NCBI GenBank assembly: GCA_022457155.1
Contig: JAJGOT010000021.1
Span: 584,001-648,000, forward strand
Length of the DNA stretch: 64,000 nucleotides
Reading direction: 5' to 3'
DNA from: Cladopsammia gracilis
Taxonomy: Eukaryota; Cnidaria; Anthozoa; Scleractinia; Dendrophylliidae
Part shown: piece by piece, positions 52,759 to 64,000 of the stretch
Layout: every line of letters starts with the position of its first letter
Numbering within the stretch: the stretch's first letter is position 1
Translations under genes and position numbers: made by a program
The notes under the pieces: generated by a model
What the model was told of the DNA's origin: nothing
Databases searched by the model: none
The model's input: only the letters and a program-made list of their open reading frames with translations

Positions 52759-53249
52759 CCCTATACGGCCTGGGAGGGGGGGGGGGCAAAAGACAAAGTG
52801 CCCGCGCTAACTTTCAACATTCATAACTTCCTTAATATGTATTCAAACACCATCAAACTTTGTGACTTTTCCTAAAATTTATCTGGCAACAATTTCATAT
52901 GACAATGTTTTTATCACGTGACTTGATGTTTCCATGGCAACAAGAATTTGACAGCCATGTTTTTTTGAAATTTGCATATTTATACCTTTGAATGAAGAAA
53001 AACAATGTTTATTGGTATAACTTTTATATTTTTACGTCATTTAGCGTTTATTTGTTGGTTTTCATAAATTGTCGGTGAATTTGGACGGTTTTTAAGACGT
53101 TTTAAAAAATTCAGAAATTCAAGATGGCGGCCCGCATAACTAATTACCTTATAACTACGTCATATGACGTCATCGTTAGATTGTGCGGACCGCAAAGGAG
53201 ACAGTTTTGGACGTACTCAGAAACTCAAAAAAGCCCAGGCTGAATAGGG
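52759..53249. mobile_element. TTAA-flanked MITE, related shorter family
   Basis: TTAA at 52755-52758 and 53250-53253; ends CCCTATACGGCCTGGG and CCCAGGCTGAATAGGG. The interior differs from copies 1 and 2, apart from similar TIRs and a G-run near the left end. Confidence 0.85.
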
Positions 53250-53253
53250 TTAA

Positions 53254-53805
53254 GAAGCTGATAAAAAAAAACAGTGACCAGGAGAAAGAAAACTTGATAA
53301 CAAGGAATAAACTGTACTTACTGATATTATTTTCGCTGATTAAGCCAGATCTATTTATCTAGTTGAATCAGCAAAAATGCCATCAGTAAACGATCATAAT
53401 TGTTATTTATGTTCTGGGTCAAAATTTGCCTTAGTTGAAAATTTTATTGTCCTTTGTTTTTGGGTATGAAAATGCATGATAATGTATGATAATGAGTTTA
53501 AACAAACGAAAATAAATTTTGAACCAAGGCAAATTTTGACCCACAACATTGCACACAAAAGAAAACAAAAAAAAAATTAGTAGGCAGGACAATCGGGTCT
53601 CACACATTGGAAACAAACAAGGAATCAGAGAATGAGTATGGAAATGAGGGTTCATACTGTTTCGACCTGGTTGGGTCTCGTCAGCACGGTGAAGCACAGA
53701 AAGATAGACAAACTAGCGCGAACGCCAATTCTCTACCAAATCGTACGAGGTGATGATGACCACAGATGAGCTCGAATTCAAAAGTTTGCCAAATGACCCA
53801 CGTCA
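53254..53805. other. Spacer, SINE-like fragment
   Basis: Contains CAAGGAATCAGAGAAT and TATGGAAATGAGGG, also found at 58815-58915, so a dispersed SINE-like piece is present. No gene. Confidence 0.45.
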
Positions 53806-54126
<321 letters not shown>

Positions 54127-54451
54127 AAAATCTTATAAGGCGTCACAAATTCTACTGCAGCGCAGGTAAACAGTTCTCCTGAAAGAGGTATGGGCTTTTA
54201 CTTACACGTATGTTTTTGTACCAATTAATTGATGAATTTTTCTTTTCTTTAGTCACTACCACAGTTGCAGATATTTAAATAAGGTATAACGCTACGATAA
54301 TATACATAGTAGGAACTATAGTTCCTTATTTGGATGTTAGCGGAGAGGTAAGAACAGTTTTCCGCATAGTCAAAACACACCCGCCTGCTGAAATTTAAGA
54401 TAATTATAGTTATCTTTATTTAAAGATGGTGAAAACAGACGACTGTATTGT
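54127..54451. other. 3' flank of the minus-strand secreted-domain gene
   Basis: No coding signal; would contain the 3' UTR of the adjacent minus-strand gene. Confidence 0.4.
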
Positions 54452-54940
54452 TCAGGGACAAATCTCTTTAAAGTGATCGAAATTAATGTGTCCCCCATCG
54501 ACCCGAGGAACTGTCAATCAAACGCAACTGAGCCAGTTTACCAGTGGACGCCAATACATCCCAGCTTTTCTCTGTCATAGCTTCAGAACAATTTCCAATC
54601 TCCTTCAAAACCACATTTCCTTCAACAATAAGCTCAGCACGAGTATATCGTTTGTCACAGCCTCCTCCAATCAAGAACGTGTACGAATTTCCAACAATCA
54701 CAAAACTGGGTGACGTCATTGAGCCCTGTGGACCATCTCCTTGTATTGCGCCAGCAGGTTGAGAGGGACTGGGTCGATTCTCATAGTCTCCTATCCACCA
54801 GTCTCCTTTGTGGTTGGACGGTTCTTTTCTTCTCGCTGTTGGGTTATCCCCGTATGTTGGCTGATTGTTGAATGCAGTACCGGTTAGCGTCCATCCTGAT
54901 AATCCGTTTTCAAAATCAAATATAGTGCCACATTTAATAA
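54452..54940 (-). pseudogene. 3' exon of secreted EGF/lectin-like protein, with one-base frameshift
   Basis: An acceptor CTTCTTAG precedes 54940, phase 1, matching EGF exons. The frame encodes CGTIFDFENGLSGWTLTGTAF, NNQPTYGDNPT, NHKGDWWIGDYENRPSPS, IQGDGPQGSMTSPSFVIVG, FLIGGGCD, AELIVEGNVVL and LAQLRLIDSSSGRWG. This looks like a beta-sandwich domain common as a C-terminal module in marine invertebrate secreted proteins, possibly carbohydrate-binding. A run of five G near 54491-54495 shifts the frame so that it stops at 54483. With one G fewer, the conserved HINFD end would follow and the stop would be at 54452. Either a real lesion or an assembly error. Confidence 0.65.
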
Positions 54941-56806
54941 CTAAGAAGAGAAAACAATAAAGTTTTTGATACTTTTAATATTAAACAATTTTGTGTCTTG
55001 TTTATTAACTCATGCGCATAGCGGCATGAGGTTAAAAAATGGGCTCGGTTTTTTATTTTTTTTATTTTTTGTGTCACGATTTTGCATGCAAATTTTAGTG
55101 TACGCGAACTCGCCCCTGCCTCCCCTAAAAAAATATTTTTGTCCCCTATTGTTATAAAAGGCTTCAGGAAGGTTAAACCAATCAGAATTCGTCTACTGTC
55201 TGTAGACGCATGTCTGGATTTTAGGGGGACTAGAGAGAACCGGTTTGTCACTCGGAGAAGATTCAGATTTCAAACAAATATGGCTCCTTCTGTACTCTAC
55301 ACTTCAATTTTTCAGACGGTCATTTTCCATTACCAAAATGTAAACACGCCTTTTAAGACATTGAAATGGAAGGGGAAAGTCCTTAAGACGATTTGTATGC
55401 CTTTGAAGTGGCGGTTAGAGAGCTGAAAGCGATGGAATCTTCCTGTGATTTAAAACAAAGCGGAATCTGGAAGCGCGAAGCGGCAGACTTTAGTAAGAAT
55501 TTTCAAGCATTCCTGGAAAACTACGGTAAAGAAAATAACATTTTTGAATGTCCATTTACTTTGTAAGAAACATTTCATAGACTGTTTGTTCTTCGACATG
55601 TGCTAAAATTTGCTTGGGTTGCTGACACGGCTTCCTCGATGCGATAATTTAACGCATTTTGCTCTTGAGACTAAACTAATAGATATTTGAATAAAACGTT
55701 CAACTGAGAGAATTCGTTGTCCTTTTTCCTGTGTGAAGGCAAATTGCGATTAAAGGCAAATTGCGATTAAACTAGTAACTGAAATTAATAAGTTAGATGG
55801 CGCTTTCTAAAATAAAGTTTGCTTTCAAGATTTTTTGATTCGCGAAAACATTATGCGAATCATCTTTACGGATAAGAATGGCATTCTATATACACAGGAA
55901 AAGTCGGAAATTTTAGAAAACACTAGATATAAATAAAACAGGTTGCAGAATTTAAATATTATTTTGTGATGAATTCGCCCCGCGCTGCAGTTAGGATAAA
56001 TAAATCGCCAAGCCTTCCGGAAGCAGAAAATCAATGAATTCTGATAAGCGTTTACATGTAACTCTTTTATTCAAGGGAAAGACATTTTCATTCAAGGAAA
56101 TATGAGTTTCATCGAAACGTGTTGACCTTTAGAACAAATATTTTGGATTCATGATCATAAATCGAATTACATTTAACACGAAAATCAAACAGGGGAGGTC
56201 ATGATGCGTCACGCAATATTTTTTATTAAAATGTTTCACAGTTTTAACATTATAAAAGCAGAATCTCCTGAATCCGATTACATGTATTTTTTTCATTATC
56301 TCAGATAAATTTAGAACTTCCAAAAATTTATTGGACATATGGGCAGGAGGAGGGGTCTCTGGGGCTTGGAAATACAGGTGGGAGGGAGGGAGTCTAGCGG
56401 GCCAGGAAATCCGGGCGGAGGGGGGGGGGGGGGGGGGGTCAAACAGTCTTGCCGTCCGTCGGTTGGGCGGGGGAGGGGTCGATTCTTTCTGGAATAACCC
56501 AATGAAATAGAAATAATTCACGGTTTGGGAAGTATTAGACTAGTGTGGGTTTGATAAGGAATCAACAAAATGTCTTGTGTGATGATACAATGTGTGTCAT
56601 GCAAAATTCGTTGACGGGGGAGGGGTGCGTGACCCGTTTAAAATAAACCGTAAAACTTTCTTACGCAAGCGCATGAGTGTAGGCTACAATAGTAGCCTCT
56701 TGTTTATTGATAATCGTACAATGTACGTTATATGTATGTATTAGGACCTCTATGAAAACCACAGTTTGTGATGGAGTTTCCTAATAAAAGATTGTTATTA
56801 TTATTA

Positions 56807-56861
<55 letters not shown>

Positions 56862-58161
56862 GTACAATTTCGGACGTACACGCAAAGTTACCCCCACCGT
56901 GGTACAAGAGGGGAAGAGGGGAGTAATTTCTCCCTTGGGGTCTTTGCGGTGTTACAATATTTCGAAAATATTTTACATCTAATAGATAGCTTGTGATCTG
57001 CTCGTTATGATAAGGCAAATGTTATGGGTTGCTGCGTTGCTGGGGTCCGTGACGTCATTCATAATGACCGCTAAGATTATCGCAATCTTGGATTTCACTG
57101 AAAATTCAAATTTATTGGTATAATGCGAAAAAGGTAAAAAAAAAAAAAACACGCACATTTCTTTAAAAATGATTTGACCTCATGGTCATGTTGTGTATTT
57201 TTTTATTTAAATAATTATTCTTAAAGGCCCATCTTCACCCAAAGTGTTGTGCGCGCCGTGATCTCTTTCTGTGCTTAAAAAAAAGCAAAGGACCGCGAAC
57301 GAAAATGCTGCTGGTGTACGTAGGATTTGGAGAAGATCTAGTCAGCCAGAAAATGGAGATAAAATCAAATTACAAAGCAAGGATGATACTACTTAGTATC
57401 AGTCTTGCTTTATACTTTCTGTGCTGAATTTCGTGCAATGGAGCATTTCAAAACAAAAACAAACGACCGCAACGTCTTTTGGGTGTAGGTGGGACTTTAA
57501 TTGCATACAGTACAACTACATTTACAGCAAAGCACGAAAACAGTATAGTAAAAGAGCGATGCATACACCAACAACGAACACCTGTAACTTAGGCGCACAG
57601 TGTACTCAATTTTGATATAAATTTCGTCAAGTTGATGTTTTTAAAAGCTATCTTTCTTTCGCAAAGAATCTTATCATTAAGTATAATACAGAATACTTTG
57701 AGGCTAAGGTGGATGAGGGGGCTGAGGGGGCTGAGGGGGCTAAATGTAAATCTTCAGCTTAAGATAAAGGAAGATTTGCATATCAAATGGGAACAACCTT
57801 CTTGGAACAAACAGTTGCATCATGTTAATTTAAAACTTTCTTTTTAATCACATATTGACACACATTCTTTCATTTTTATTAATGTCAAACGTGTTTTCTC
57901 TCATTAGCATTTTCATTTACTTAGTATAAATTCAATTTTGTAACTTAAAATTTCAAACTGATGATAACAAAGGATTGTCGAAACATGTCTTTTAATATCA
58001 AGTCAGTTGTCGTTGCTTTGAAAATTATTACTTGCTTGCTATTATCCATAACCTTTGGAAATGAAGAAGAACTTACATACATATAACGACAAACCTACGT
58101 GCTGATTTAATATTAGGGATTTCTTTGCTGAAAACTACAATACGAATGAACAAAACTTCAC
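54941..58161 (-). other. Probable long intron, repeat-rich
   Basis: Holds a G-run (56420-56438), an (ATT)n tract (about 56797-56861) and (GGGGCTGA)n-like repeats (57716-57740). Short frames, none convincing. Splicing from the EGF exon at 58162 to the exon at 54940 would span it. Confidence 0.45.
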
Positions 58162-58284
58162 CTGAACAATTGCGTCCGTCGCCAAAGAATCCAGCTGTAC
58201 ATGAACAGTTAAAACCTCCCTTGGTGTTATTACACACTGCATCACTGCTGCAATTATGAATTGCTGCTGCACACTCGTCGATGT
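58162..58284 (-). CDS. EGF exon, second locus
   Basis: A 123-bp phase-1 cbEGF exon with [22 protein letters not shown] and GFFGDGRNC, closely similar to the type B exons of the 4-7 kb array. Acceptor and donor are intact, with an A-rich upstream intron. Confidence 0.85.
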
Positions 58285-58469
58285 CTGAAAAAAAAAAAAA
58301 ATGGAACACAAATGAAGAAGAACTTATCTCAAGTAAGAAGAAATGAAGAAAACATATCAAGCAAGGCTGATTTCTCAACAGATGATTGCCGATGAATTTT
58401 GATGTCATTTTTACTGAGTAGACCTTTCATGGCATGAAGTTACAATTCCAATGAACAAAACGCAATCGG

Positions 58470-58530
58470 TACAATCGTGTCCAACTCCAGACTACCCATC
58501 CGTGCATGCACAATTATAACCTACCCAAAG
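58470..58530 (-). pseudogene. Decayed EGF exon
   Basis: The minus strand keeps a YNC-like start and a final HDC but has an in-frame TAG and lost cysteines. A parallel remnant exists at 59945-60005. Confidence 0.55.
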
Positions 58531-58940
58531 TTTACTATTTTAACGTAAACGATAGACATTTATTTTCTAGAATCACTGACTGTGAACAATTAAAATCATC
58601 TTATGGATCTAGTTCACACGAATTGATACAAGCCATGCTCATAGCATCACGGTGAGTTGAGGCAGAACTAATCACGTAGAAGCGTGCAAACTTCACCCTA
58701 TACGTTTAGAACTATGCTGGGGATTACTAGAAGTCCCGACCGACCAATCAGAATCACGGATTGATTTTTGGAGGTTTTCAGCTCTCACGCGTACACGTGG
58801 TGCTCAAATCGGCAAGGAATCAGAGAATTAACCCTGTATGTAAATTATAGTGCTAAGGTCAACCCATAAATTTCTCTGTATTGAGCGTTAGCCCGTAGTA
58901 TGGAAATGAGGGACCACACCAGGGAAAGAAAAAATATTTC

Positions 58941-59013
58941 ACCTCGGTGGAATTCGAACCCACCACCTCCGGATTAGATCTTCCGTCGCTCTACCACTTG
59001 AGCAACGAGGCCG
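58941..59013 (-). other. tRNA-like SINE head
   Basis: Box A GTTGCTCAAGTGGTAGAGC and box B GGTTCGAATTCC; the anticodon loop is irregular. A 3' truncated copy lies at 59347-59393. Confidence 0.65.
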
Positions 59014-59268
59014 TACGAAGCAGATCGTGGGTAGTGAGGTGGTAATTCGTGGCAATGCCGGGAATGTGAAGGTACAAAAAATGTTGTCGAAACATGTCTT
59101 TTAAAATCAAGTCAGTTGTCGTTGCTTTGAAAATTATTACTTGCTTGCTATTATCCAGACCCTTTGGAAATGAAGAAGAACCTACATAATATAACGACAA
59201 ACCTACGTGCTGATTTAATATTAGGTCTTTCTTTGTTGAAAAGTACAATACGAATGAACAAAACTTCA

Positions 59269-59308
59269 CCTGTACAATTGCGTCCGTCGCCAAAGAATCC
59301 AGCTGTAC
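59269..59308 (-). pseudogene. EGF exon fragment joined to SINE-flanking sequence
   Basis: Encodes only the last 13 residues or so of an EGF module ([10 protein letters not shown]), then jumps into a copy of the sequence flanking the SINE near 58665-58690. Product of a duplication with an internal break. Confidence 0.7.
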
Positions 59309-59650
59309 GAGGCAGAACTAATCACCTAGAAGCGTGCAAACATCCCCCTACCACCTAGATCTTCCGTCGCTCTACCACTTGAGCAACGATGCCGTAAAAA
59401 GCAGATCGTGGGTAGTGAGGTGGTAATTCGTGGCAATGCCGGGAATGTGAAGGGTACAAAAAATGTTGTCGAAACGTCTTTTAAAATCAAGTCAGTTGTC
59501 GTTGCTTTGAAAATTATTACTTGCTTGCTATTATTCAGACCTTTTAGAAATGAAGAAGAACTTACATACATATAACGACAAACCTACGTGCTGTTTTAAT
59601 ATTAGGGCTTTCTTTGCTGAAAACTACAATACGAATGAACAAAACTTCAC

Positions 59651-59773
59651 CTGAACAATTGCGTCCGTCGCCAAAGAATCCAGCTTTACATGAACAGTTA
59701 AAACCTCCCTTGGTGTTATTACACACTGCATCACTGCTGCAATTATGAATTGCTGCTGCACACTCGTCGATGT
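59651..59773 (-). CDS. EGF exon, second locus, upstream copy
   Basis: A 123-bp phase-1 cbEGF exon ([23 protein letters not shown]). It differs from 58162-58284 by a T-to-K change, and surrounding introns are duplicated too. Both splice sites present. Confidence 0.85.
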
Positions 59774-60239
59774 CTGAAAACAAATAGAACACAAATGAAG
59801 AAGAACTTATACATATGATGCGAAGAAAAACATCTCAAGTAAGGGTAATTTCTCAACAGATGATTGCCGATGAATTTCGATGTCATTTGAATTGAGTAGG
59901 CCTTTCATGGCATGAAGTTACAATTCCAATGAACAAAACGTAATTGGTACAATCGTGTCCACCTCCAGACTACCCATCCGTGTATGCACAATTATAACCT
60001 ACGTAAAGTTTACTATTTTAACATAAACGATAGACATTTATTTTCTAGAATCACTGACTGTGAACAATTAAAATCATCTGATGGATCCAGTTCACACGAA
60101 TTGTTACAAGCCATGCTCATAGCATCACGGTGAGTTGAGGCAGAACTAATTACGAAGAAGCGTGCAAACTTCCTCCTATACGTTTAGAACTTATGCTGGG
60201 GATTACTAGAAGTCCCGACCGACCTATCAGAATCACGGA
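59774..60239. other. Duplicated intron sequence with decayed EGF exon
   Basis: Matches 58290-58745 (direct duplication). An EGF remnant with a stop lies at about 59945-60005. Confidence 0.7.
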
Positions 60240-60244
60240 TTGAT

Positions 60245-61458
60245 TTTTTCTCTTATATGCAAGGAGGTATGCATTTCTTTGTGGTGTCTCCCGAAAACAT
60301 TTCATAGCTATAAAGTTTGGATCGCTATCCCACCGGCTTCATCTTTCATCAAGCCAATTTTTTTATTTTTCCCTGTGGGAATTCCTGATGGATGGTCTCG
60401 AGGAAAGTCACTGGTGTCAAACATCGTTTCAACGTCATCGCTGATGTCGTTGAAGAAATCTTCTGTCTCAATGACATATGCCAAACTGTCAGTATCTGTA
60501 AACAAAAGTTGGCAATTCTTCCACTTCTTTTTCACATAGTTATAGTGAAAGTCAACCATTAAAACCTTTGGAGAGATCCAAGATTGCCATGCCGCAATAG
60601 ACAGGTTTATTGAATGTCAACAATTGTTTGTTTCATATGCACGGCAATCAGATTTTCATCGAAGATTGACAAATGTTTGAAGTTGGGTTTAGCTGCCAAC
60701 TTGTCAGCAACAGCTTTATTATTCACCAAGCGAATGTCCACACGCTTTCGGATGTTTTCCATTCTTTTGCCAAACACCGAATTATTCATCAACTTGAAGA
60801 AATCTTTCTCAAATGCATTTTTCCCCTTCATGCGTAGCTCAGTGTTTTTCATGATATAGCTTTTCAACCAAGGCTCTTCTCTGAATTTCACCCCTCGATG
60901 AATTTTCTCCACGACCATCCCCAGCCTTTCGTATAACACCAGATTTCTTTTATGCAACACGTATTTTTTCTTGTCAAACAGATTGGGAATGAGTTTTTCA
61001 ACACCATTCTTGGCAACTCTTTCTGGTGCCAAAGGATAATCGTTATGCAAATCATGCAACTCTTTGGGATATTTCAAATCCACCTCAATAACACATGGAA
61101 TCTCTTTCCAATTCCTCAGTTCTTCTTCAGTCATCCATTCAAAATCCCCCACTGGCAGATCCTGAATCATTCCCCAGCCATAGAGATTGTTAGCATCCAG
61201 ATAGGGAATGAAGGTGGATGTCTTAGCAGGATCAAACCCATCGCCAAACTTTTCTGAATTCCTCGAAAATATCTGCCAGCAAACACACATCAGTTTTCAA
61301 ATAAACATCGTGATAATCCCCCATATTCTTCATATCAAATTCCTTCCAAACTTTCTTAGCATGTTCATAGTTTTATGTGTTCATCATTCAATTCAGAATA
61401 GAAATCTTCTTTCGGAGGAAGTGATGTTTCCTGAAATTTGCTCAAAGCATTCATCCAA
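60245..61458 (-). pseudogene. Polinton/Maverick-type protein-primed DNA polymerase B, C-terminal part
   Basis: In transcript order: an exonuclease/linker region ([19 protein letters not shown]), motif A LDANNLYGWGM, KLMNNSVFGK (motif B) and FTDTDSLAY (motif C with catalytic Asp). These are diagnostic of protein-primed family B polymerases of Polinton-type elements, relatives of adintoviruses. The frame breaks at several places (about 61370, 61255, 60610 and 60545), and the N-terminus is cut by hairpin repeat H copy D at 61461. No other Polinton gene (integrase, capsid, ATPase) is seen, so it is a dead fragment. Confidence 0.85.
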
Positions 61459-61460
61459 TC

Positions 61461-62497
61461 ATAGCGGAGCACTTGCCAGGCCGAAGGCCTGGCTGCGCAG
61501 CTCCATACTCATAGAACCAATGCCGTCATTTTTCATGGTCATGGCTAGCGGAATGTTTCGCGGGCGCGCGTGTGCCCGTTCGCCCGTGTTGGAACAACAT
61601 CCGGGATCTTGAAATCAAGGCTTTGTTTTGCGGGCAGCCACACAGCCGTGAGCTCGGTAAACACTTTAGTTCTTTTGTTGTGTTTAGCGAAGAATTAAAG
61701 TCGTTATTTCCCTGCAGTTTTCCGCGGTTTGCTACTCAAGACAGGGATACTAATTAAGGGATACTCAGAAGCCGCTTTAGTGGAAAAAGAAGAGCTTTCA
61801 GGGATAAAATCTTGCTTCGAGGAACTATATACGTTTTTAGCAATGCGAAGAGATGGGTTCGTTTTACGGATTTCAGCACCAAAGCGGAGGTTTAAAGAAT
61901 TTCCAAGTACAGTAGCCGCCGGAAGGACTTAAAGGTAAAACAAATTACATTTTCCGATGGGAATTTATCTTGATATCAATCTGTGATTGACGTTTTGTTT
62001 GTGTTCTCGTTAATTTTGGAGAATTGTTTATAAACGTGTAGCTTAAATTCAGTTGTATTTTAATTTCTTGAATTTCATCGAAGACACTGCTCGGCCTCGA
62101 TGCACTGTAATTGTACGCGTTTTTATTCTAAACATAAACTAATTGAGATTTCAATAACATTTTTCGAAAGAAGATTGTGTTGTCCATTTTTATGTGTTTG
62201 TTCATTCATTACATAGATTGAAAAGCGATTTTATGTAAACAAAACAAGACTTAGATTTTATACTCGCGTCGCCTTATGCAAATATGTTTGTGTATTTTGG
62301 CAAATCAGTTTCTCGGGCATTTTTTGACAAGCAACAACTCTATTTTATTCTGAAAATAGTCGTAATAGTTATTCTAGACGGAGAAAAAGTTGTTTTTGTG
62401 AACTTTTGTACGGTCTAAATGTACTGTGCAGACGGTCGGGTAATACTGCTTTTCAGAATTGCTAAAATTGAAAAATAGCCCGGTCGTCAATCTTAAG
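61461..62497 (-). mobile_element. Hairpin repeat H, copy D (truncated)
   Basis: Starts AGCGGAGCACTTGCCAGGCC with the end hairpin and runs to CGTCAATCTTAAGAG, lacking the far 200 bp and some internal blocks. It interrupts the polymerase fragment. Confidence 0.82.
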
Positions 62498-64000
62498 AGT
62501 GAATGTCACTAAGGACCATCGATATCTCGGACAAAGCTCAAAATTCAATTTCGCTCATACCTTGTATATTGGCAGGCCTAAGTACGACACATATGAAAGG
62601 GAGGTTTATTTACTGAAATATTATTTCGTTTATGAGAAATTAATTTTAAACCGTTAACGGTATTTTTCGTCAACAAAGCTTGCAAAATTGTCAACATTCA
62701 CGACTTTGCCGAGTCGGTTTAATCGCAATTTTCGAAGCATTTTTGCACAAATCCTAATCGTTTAATGCCTCATTAGTTCAACGAGTGTAGTGACAGTTCA
62801 ATAACTCCGTTTTCAATTTTTTCCTGATTTTTTTAAGAAGTGCACCCGCGACTCCCTGAAAAGTGCTATTCGGTACCTCTAACAAACAAACCAAACATGC
62901 CCGCGGTACGTATCAAATCTCACCAGAAAACCTCATGAGCCACGTTAAAGGATGGTTTTCAATTTTTGCCGTTTCATTTCTTTGAGATCTTTTTTACTTT
63001 TCCGACAAAACAATCCTAAAGTGAGCATATTTTCGCTATCCGCCATTTTGAAATTTGCAGCAAGTCAGACAGTTGAACTGGACGATTCTGTTAAACTGTT
63101 ATGCTACGCAGCCGTCAGTGGTATACTTTTGCTCTATCTATCAAACGTAAATCGCCTTTGTGTTTCTTTTATAAAAAATACAATCAGTAATAAGAGAAAG
63201 TCTAGTGTGAAGTTGAAAAACAGAGCCGTTGGGCAAAGGTCATTGCAAACATTAACATCAAATAGCTTTGCGGTGACTAACCTCACTCAACAGTCCGCTT
63301 GGCTGCCGTAGATTTGAATCCACACAGTTTGAGTTGATTGCTTTTTTTCCTTTACATTATCCATGAAAAGCTTCTGTCTTTGCGAGCAAAACTTTGTCTT
63401 ATGTTTCGGCCTTGAATATAAATAATATTTCACCAACACAGTAACGTAATACGATATTTTAAAAGGTCCCATCTGTCACGCAATACAGAGCACAAATGAT
63501 TTATTTCCAGCCTGGAGATGGGTAAAAATTTAAAAATACGTTTAAATGACAAGGCTGAAATTTATTGATGAGCTCTTATTTTCCCCAGTGTCATGCAGCT
63601 CTTCGTGCGAATTAATTTCACCAAAACTGCTTTGCATTTTCGCACCTGGCACGGGTTTCACATTTGCTATGTGCTCCTGCATTTGCTTCACGGTGGTAAT
63701 AAAGAAGGCCATTTTTCTGACTTGCCCACAAGGCGAGCTTAGTCGAGCGCGGAGCGCGATCGAACGAGCGCAGAACTCGAGCGCGAGGCTAAGCGAGCGC
63801 GTAGCGTGAGAGAATGTTCACTAACCCCAATGCTATACTCCCGAGCCACCAGCACCACCACCAGCTTCCCGCGGCAATACTAATGACATATAGAAAATCA
63901 GGAGCCCATAACCCTGGGTATGGGCTCCTAAGAAAATCAAAAACCAGATTACAGCTATAATACTTATACTGATTTGAACAAACAAATAACTTTTTTAGTA
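62498..64000. other. AT-rich spacer, no gene supported
   Basis: A frame at 62952-63311 has weak coding texture only. GAGCG-rich sequence at about 63735-63810 resembles that at 8100. The end of the window shows an inverted CATACCCAGGGTTATGGGCTCC segment near 63904-63930. Confidence 0.4.

Noticed and set aside
62952..63311. 119-residue plus-strand frame with a hydrophobic stretch
   Set aside because: No family resemblance, no clear splice or promoter context, and composition like surrounding AT-rich DNA.

Overview
This is a gene-poor, repeat-dominated stretch of an animal nuclear genome, most likely an anthozoan cnidarian and probably a stony coral. The evidence is long introns with GT-AG sites, secreted PAN/EGF modular proteins of cnidarian style, and a mobile-element mix (Penelope-like elements with GIY-YIG endonuclease and hammerhead ribozymes, Ty3/Gypsy, CR1/L2-like LINE, Polinton, PIF/Harbinger, TTAA MITEs, tRNA-derived SINEs). 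Species cannot be named from the sequence alone.

Host genes. (1) 3.9-9.0 kb, minus strand: a signal peptide plus PAN/apple exon, one divergent EGF exon, then a tandem array of 13 near-identical 123-bp phase-1 calcium-binding EGF exons. (2) 54.4-59.8 kb, minus strand: a paralogous locus with two EGF exons, EGF remnants, and a large 3' exon for a secreted GDWW/GGGCD domain with an apparent one-base frameshift. (3) 42.6-45.4 kb, plus strand: the last two exons of a membrane-anchored carboxylesterase/neuroligin-like protein. (4) 37.8-38.3 kb, plus strand: a small two-exon gene of unknown function, carried inside a 3.2-kb terminal-inverted-repeat element.

Mobile elements. 13.5-31 kb is a nested Penelope-like element (PLE) cluster of five sequence families. 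Four are head-to-head inverted pairs whose 3' ends point outward, and three of these lie between (TA)n tracts. Four families carry recognisable type-I hammerhead ribozymes. The same four end in a shared 57-66 nt tail with an AGAGCG/AGTGCTC motif; in the three pairs that have the tail, only one arm carries it. One PLE is interrupted by a 4.1-kb TIR transposon with a 3-bp target duplication, which itself contains a copy of a 1.27-kb hairpin-ended repeat (four copies in the window). Other elements are a 4.7-kb Ty3/Gypsy element with 182-bp LTRs, an internally deleted Harbinger with its empty site preserved nearby, a broken LINE splitting another hairpin repeat, three TTAA MITEs, two TIR elements whose ends have expanded into minisatellites, and a decayed Polinton polymerase at 60.2-61.5 kb.

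The most interesting signals are the PLE tail/ribozyme/inverted-pair architecture, the minisatellite-ended TIR elements (one with a gene), and the recent higher-order amplification of EGF exons. Remaining sequence is AT-rich intergenic or intronic DNA where I see no supportable gene.
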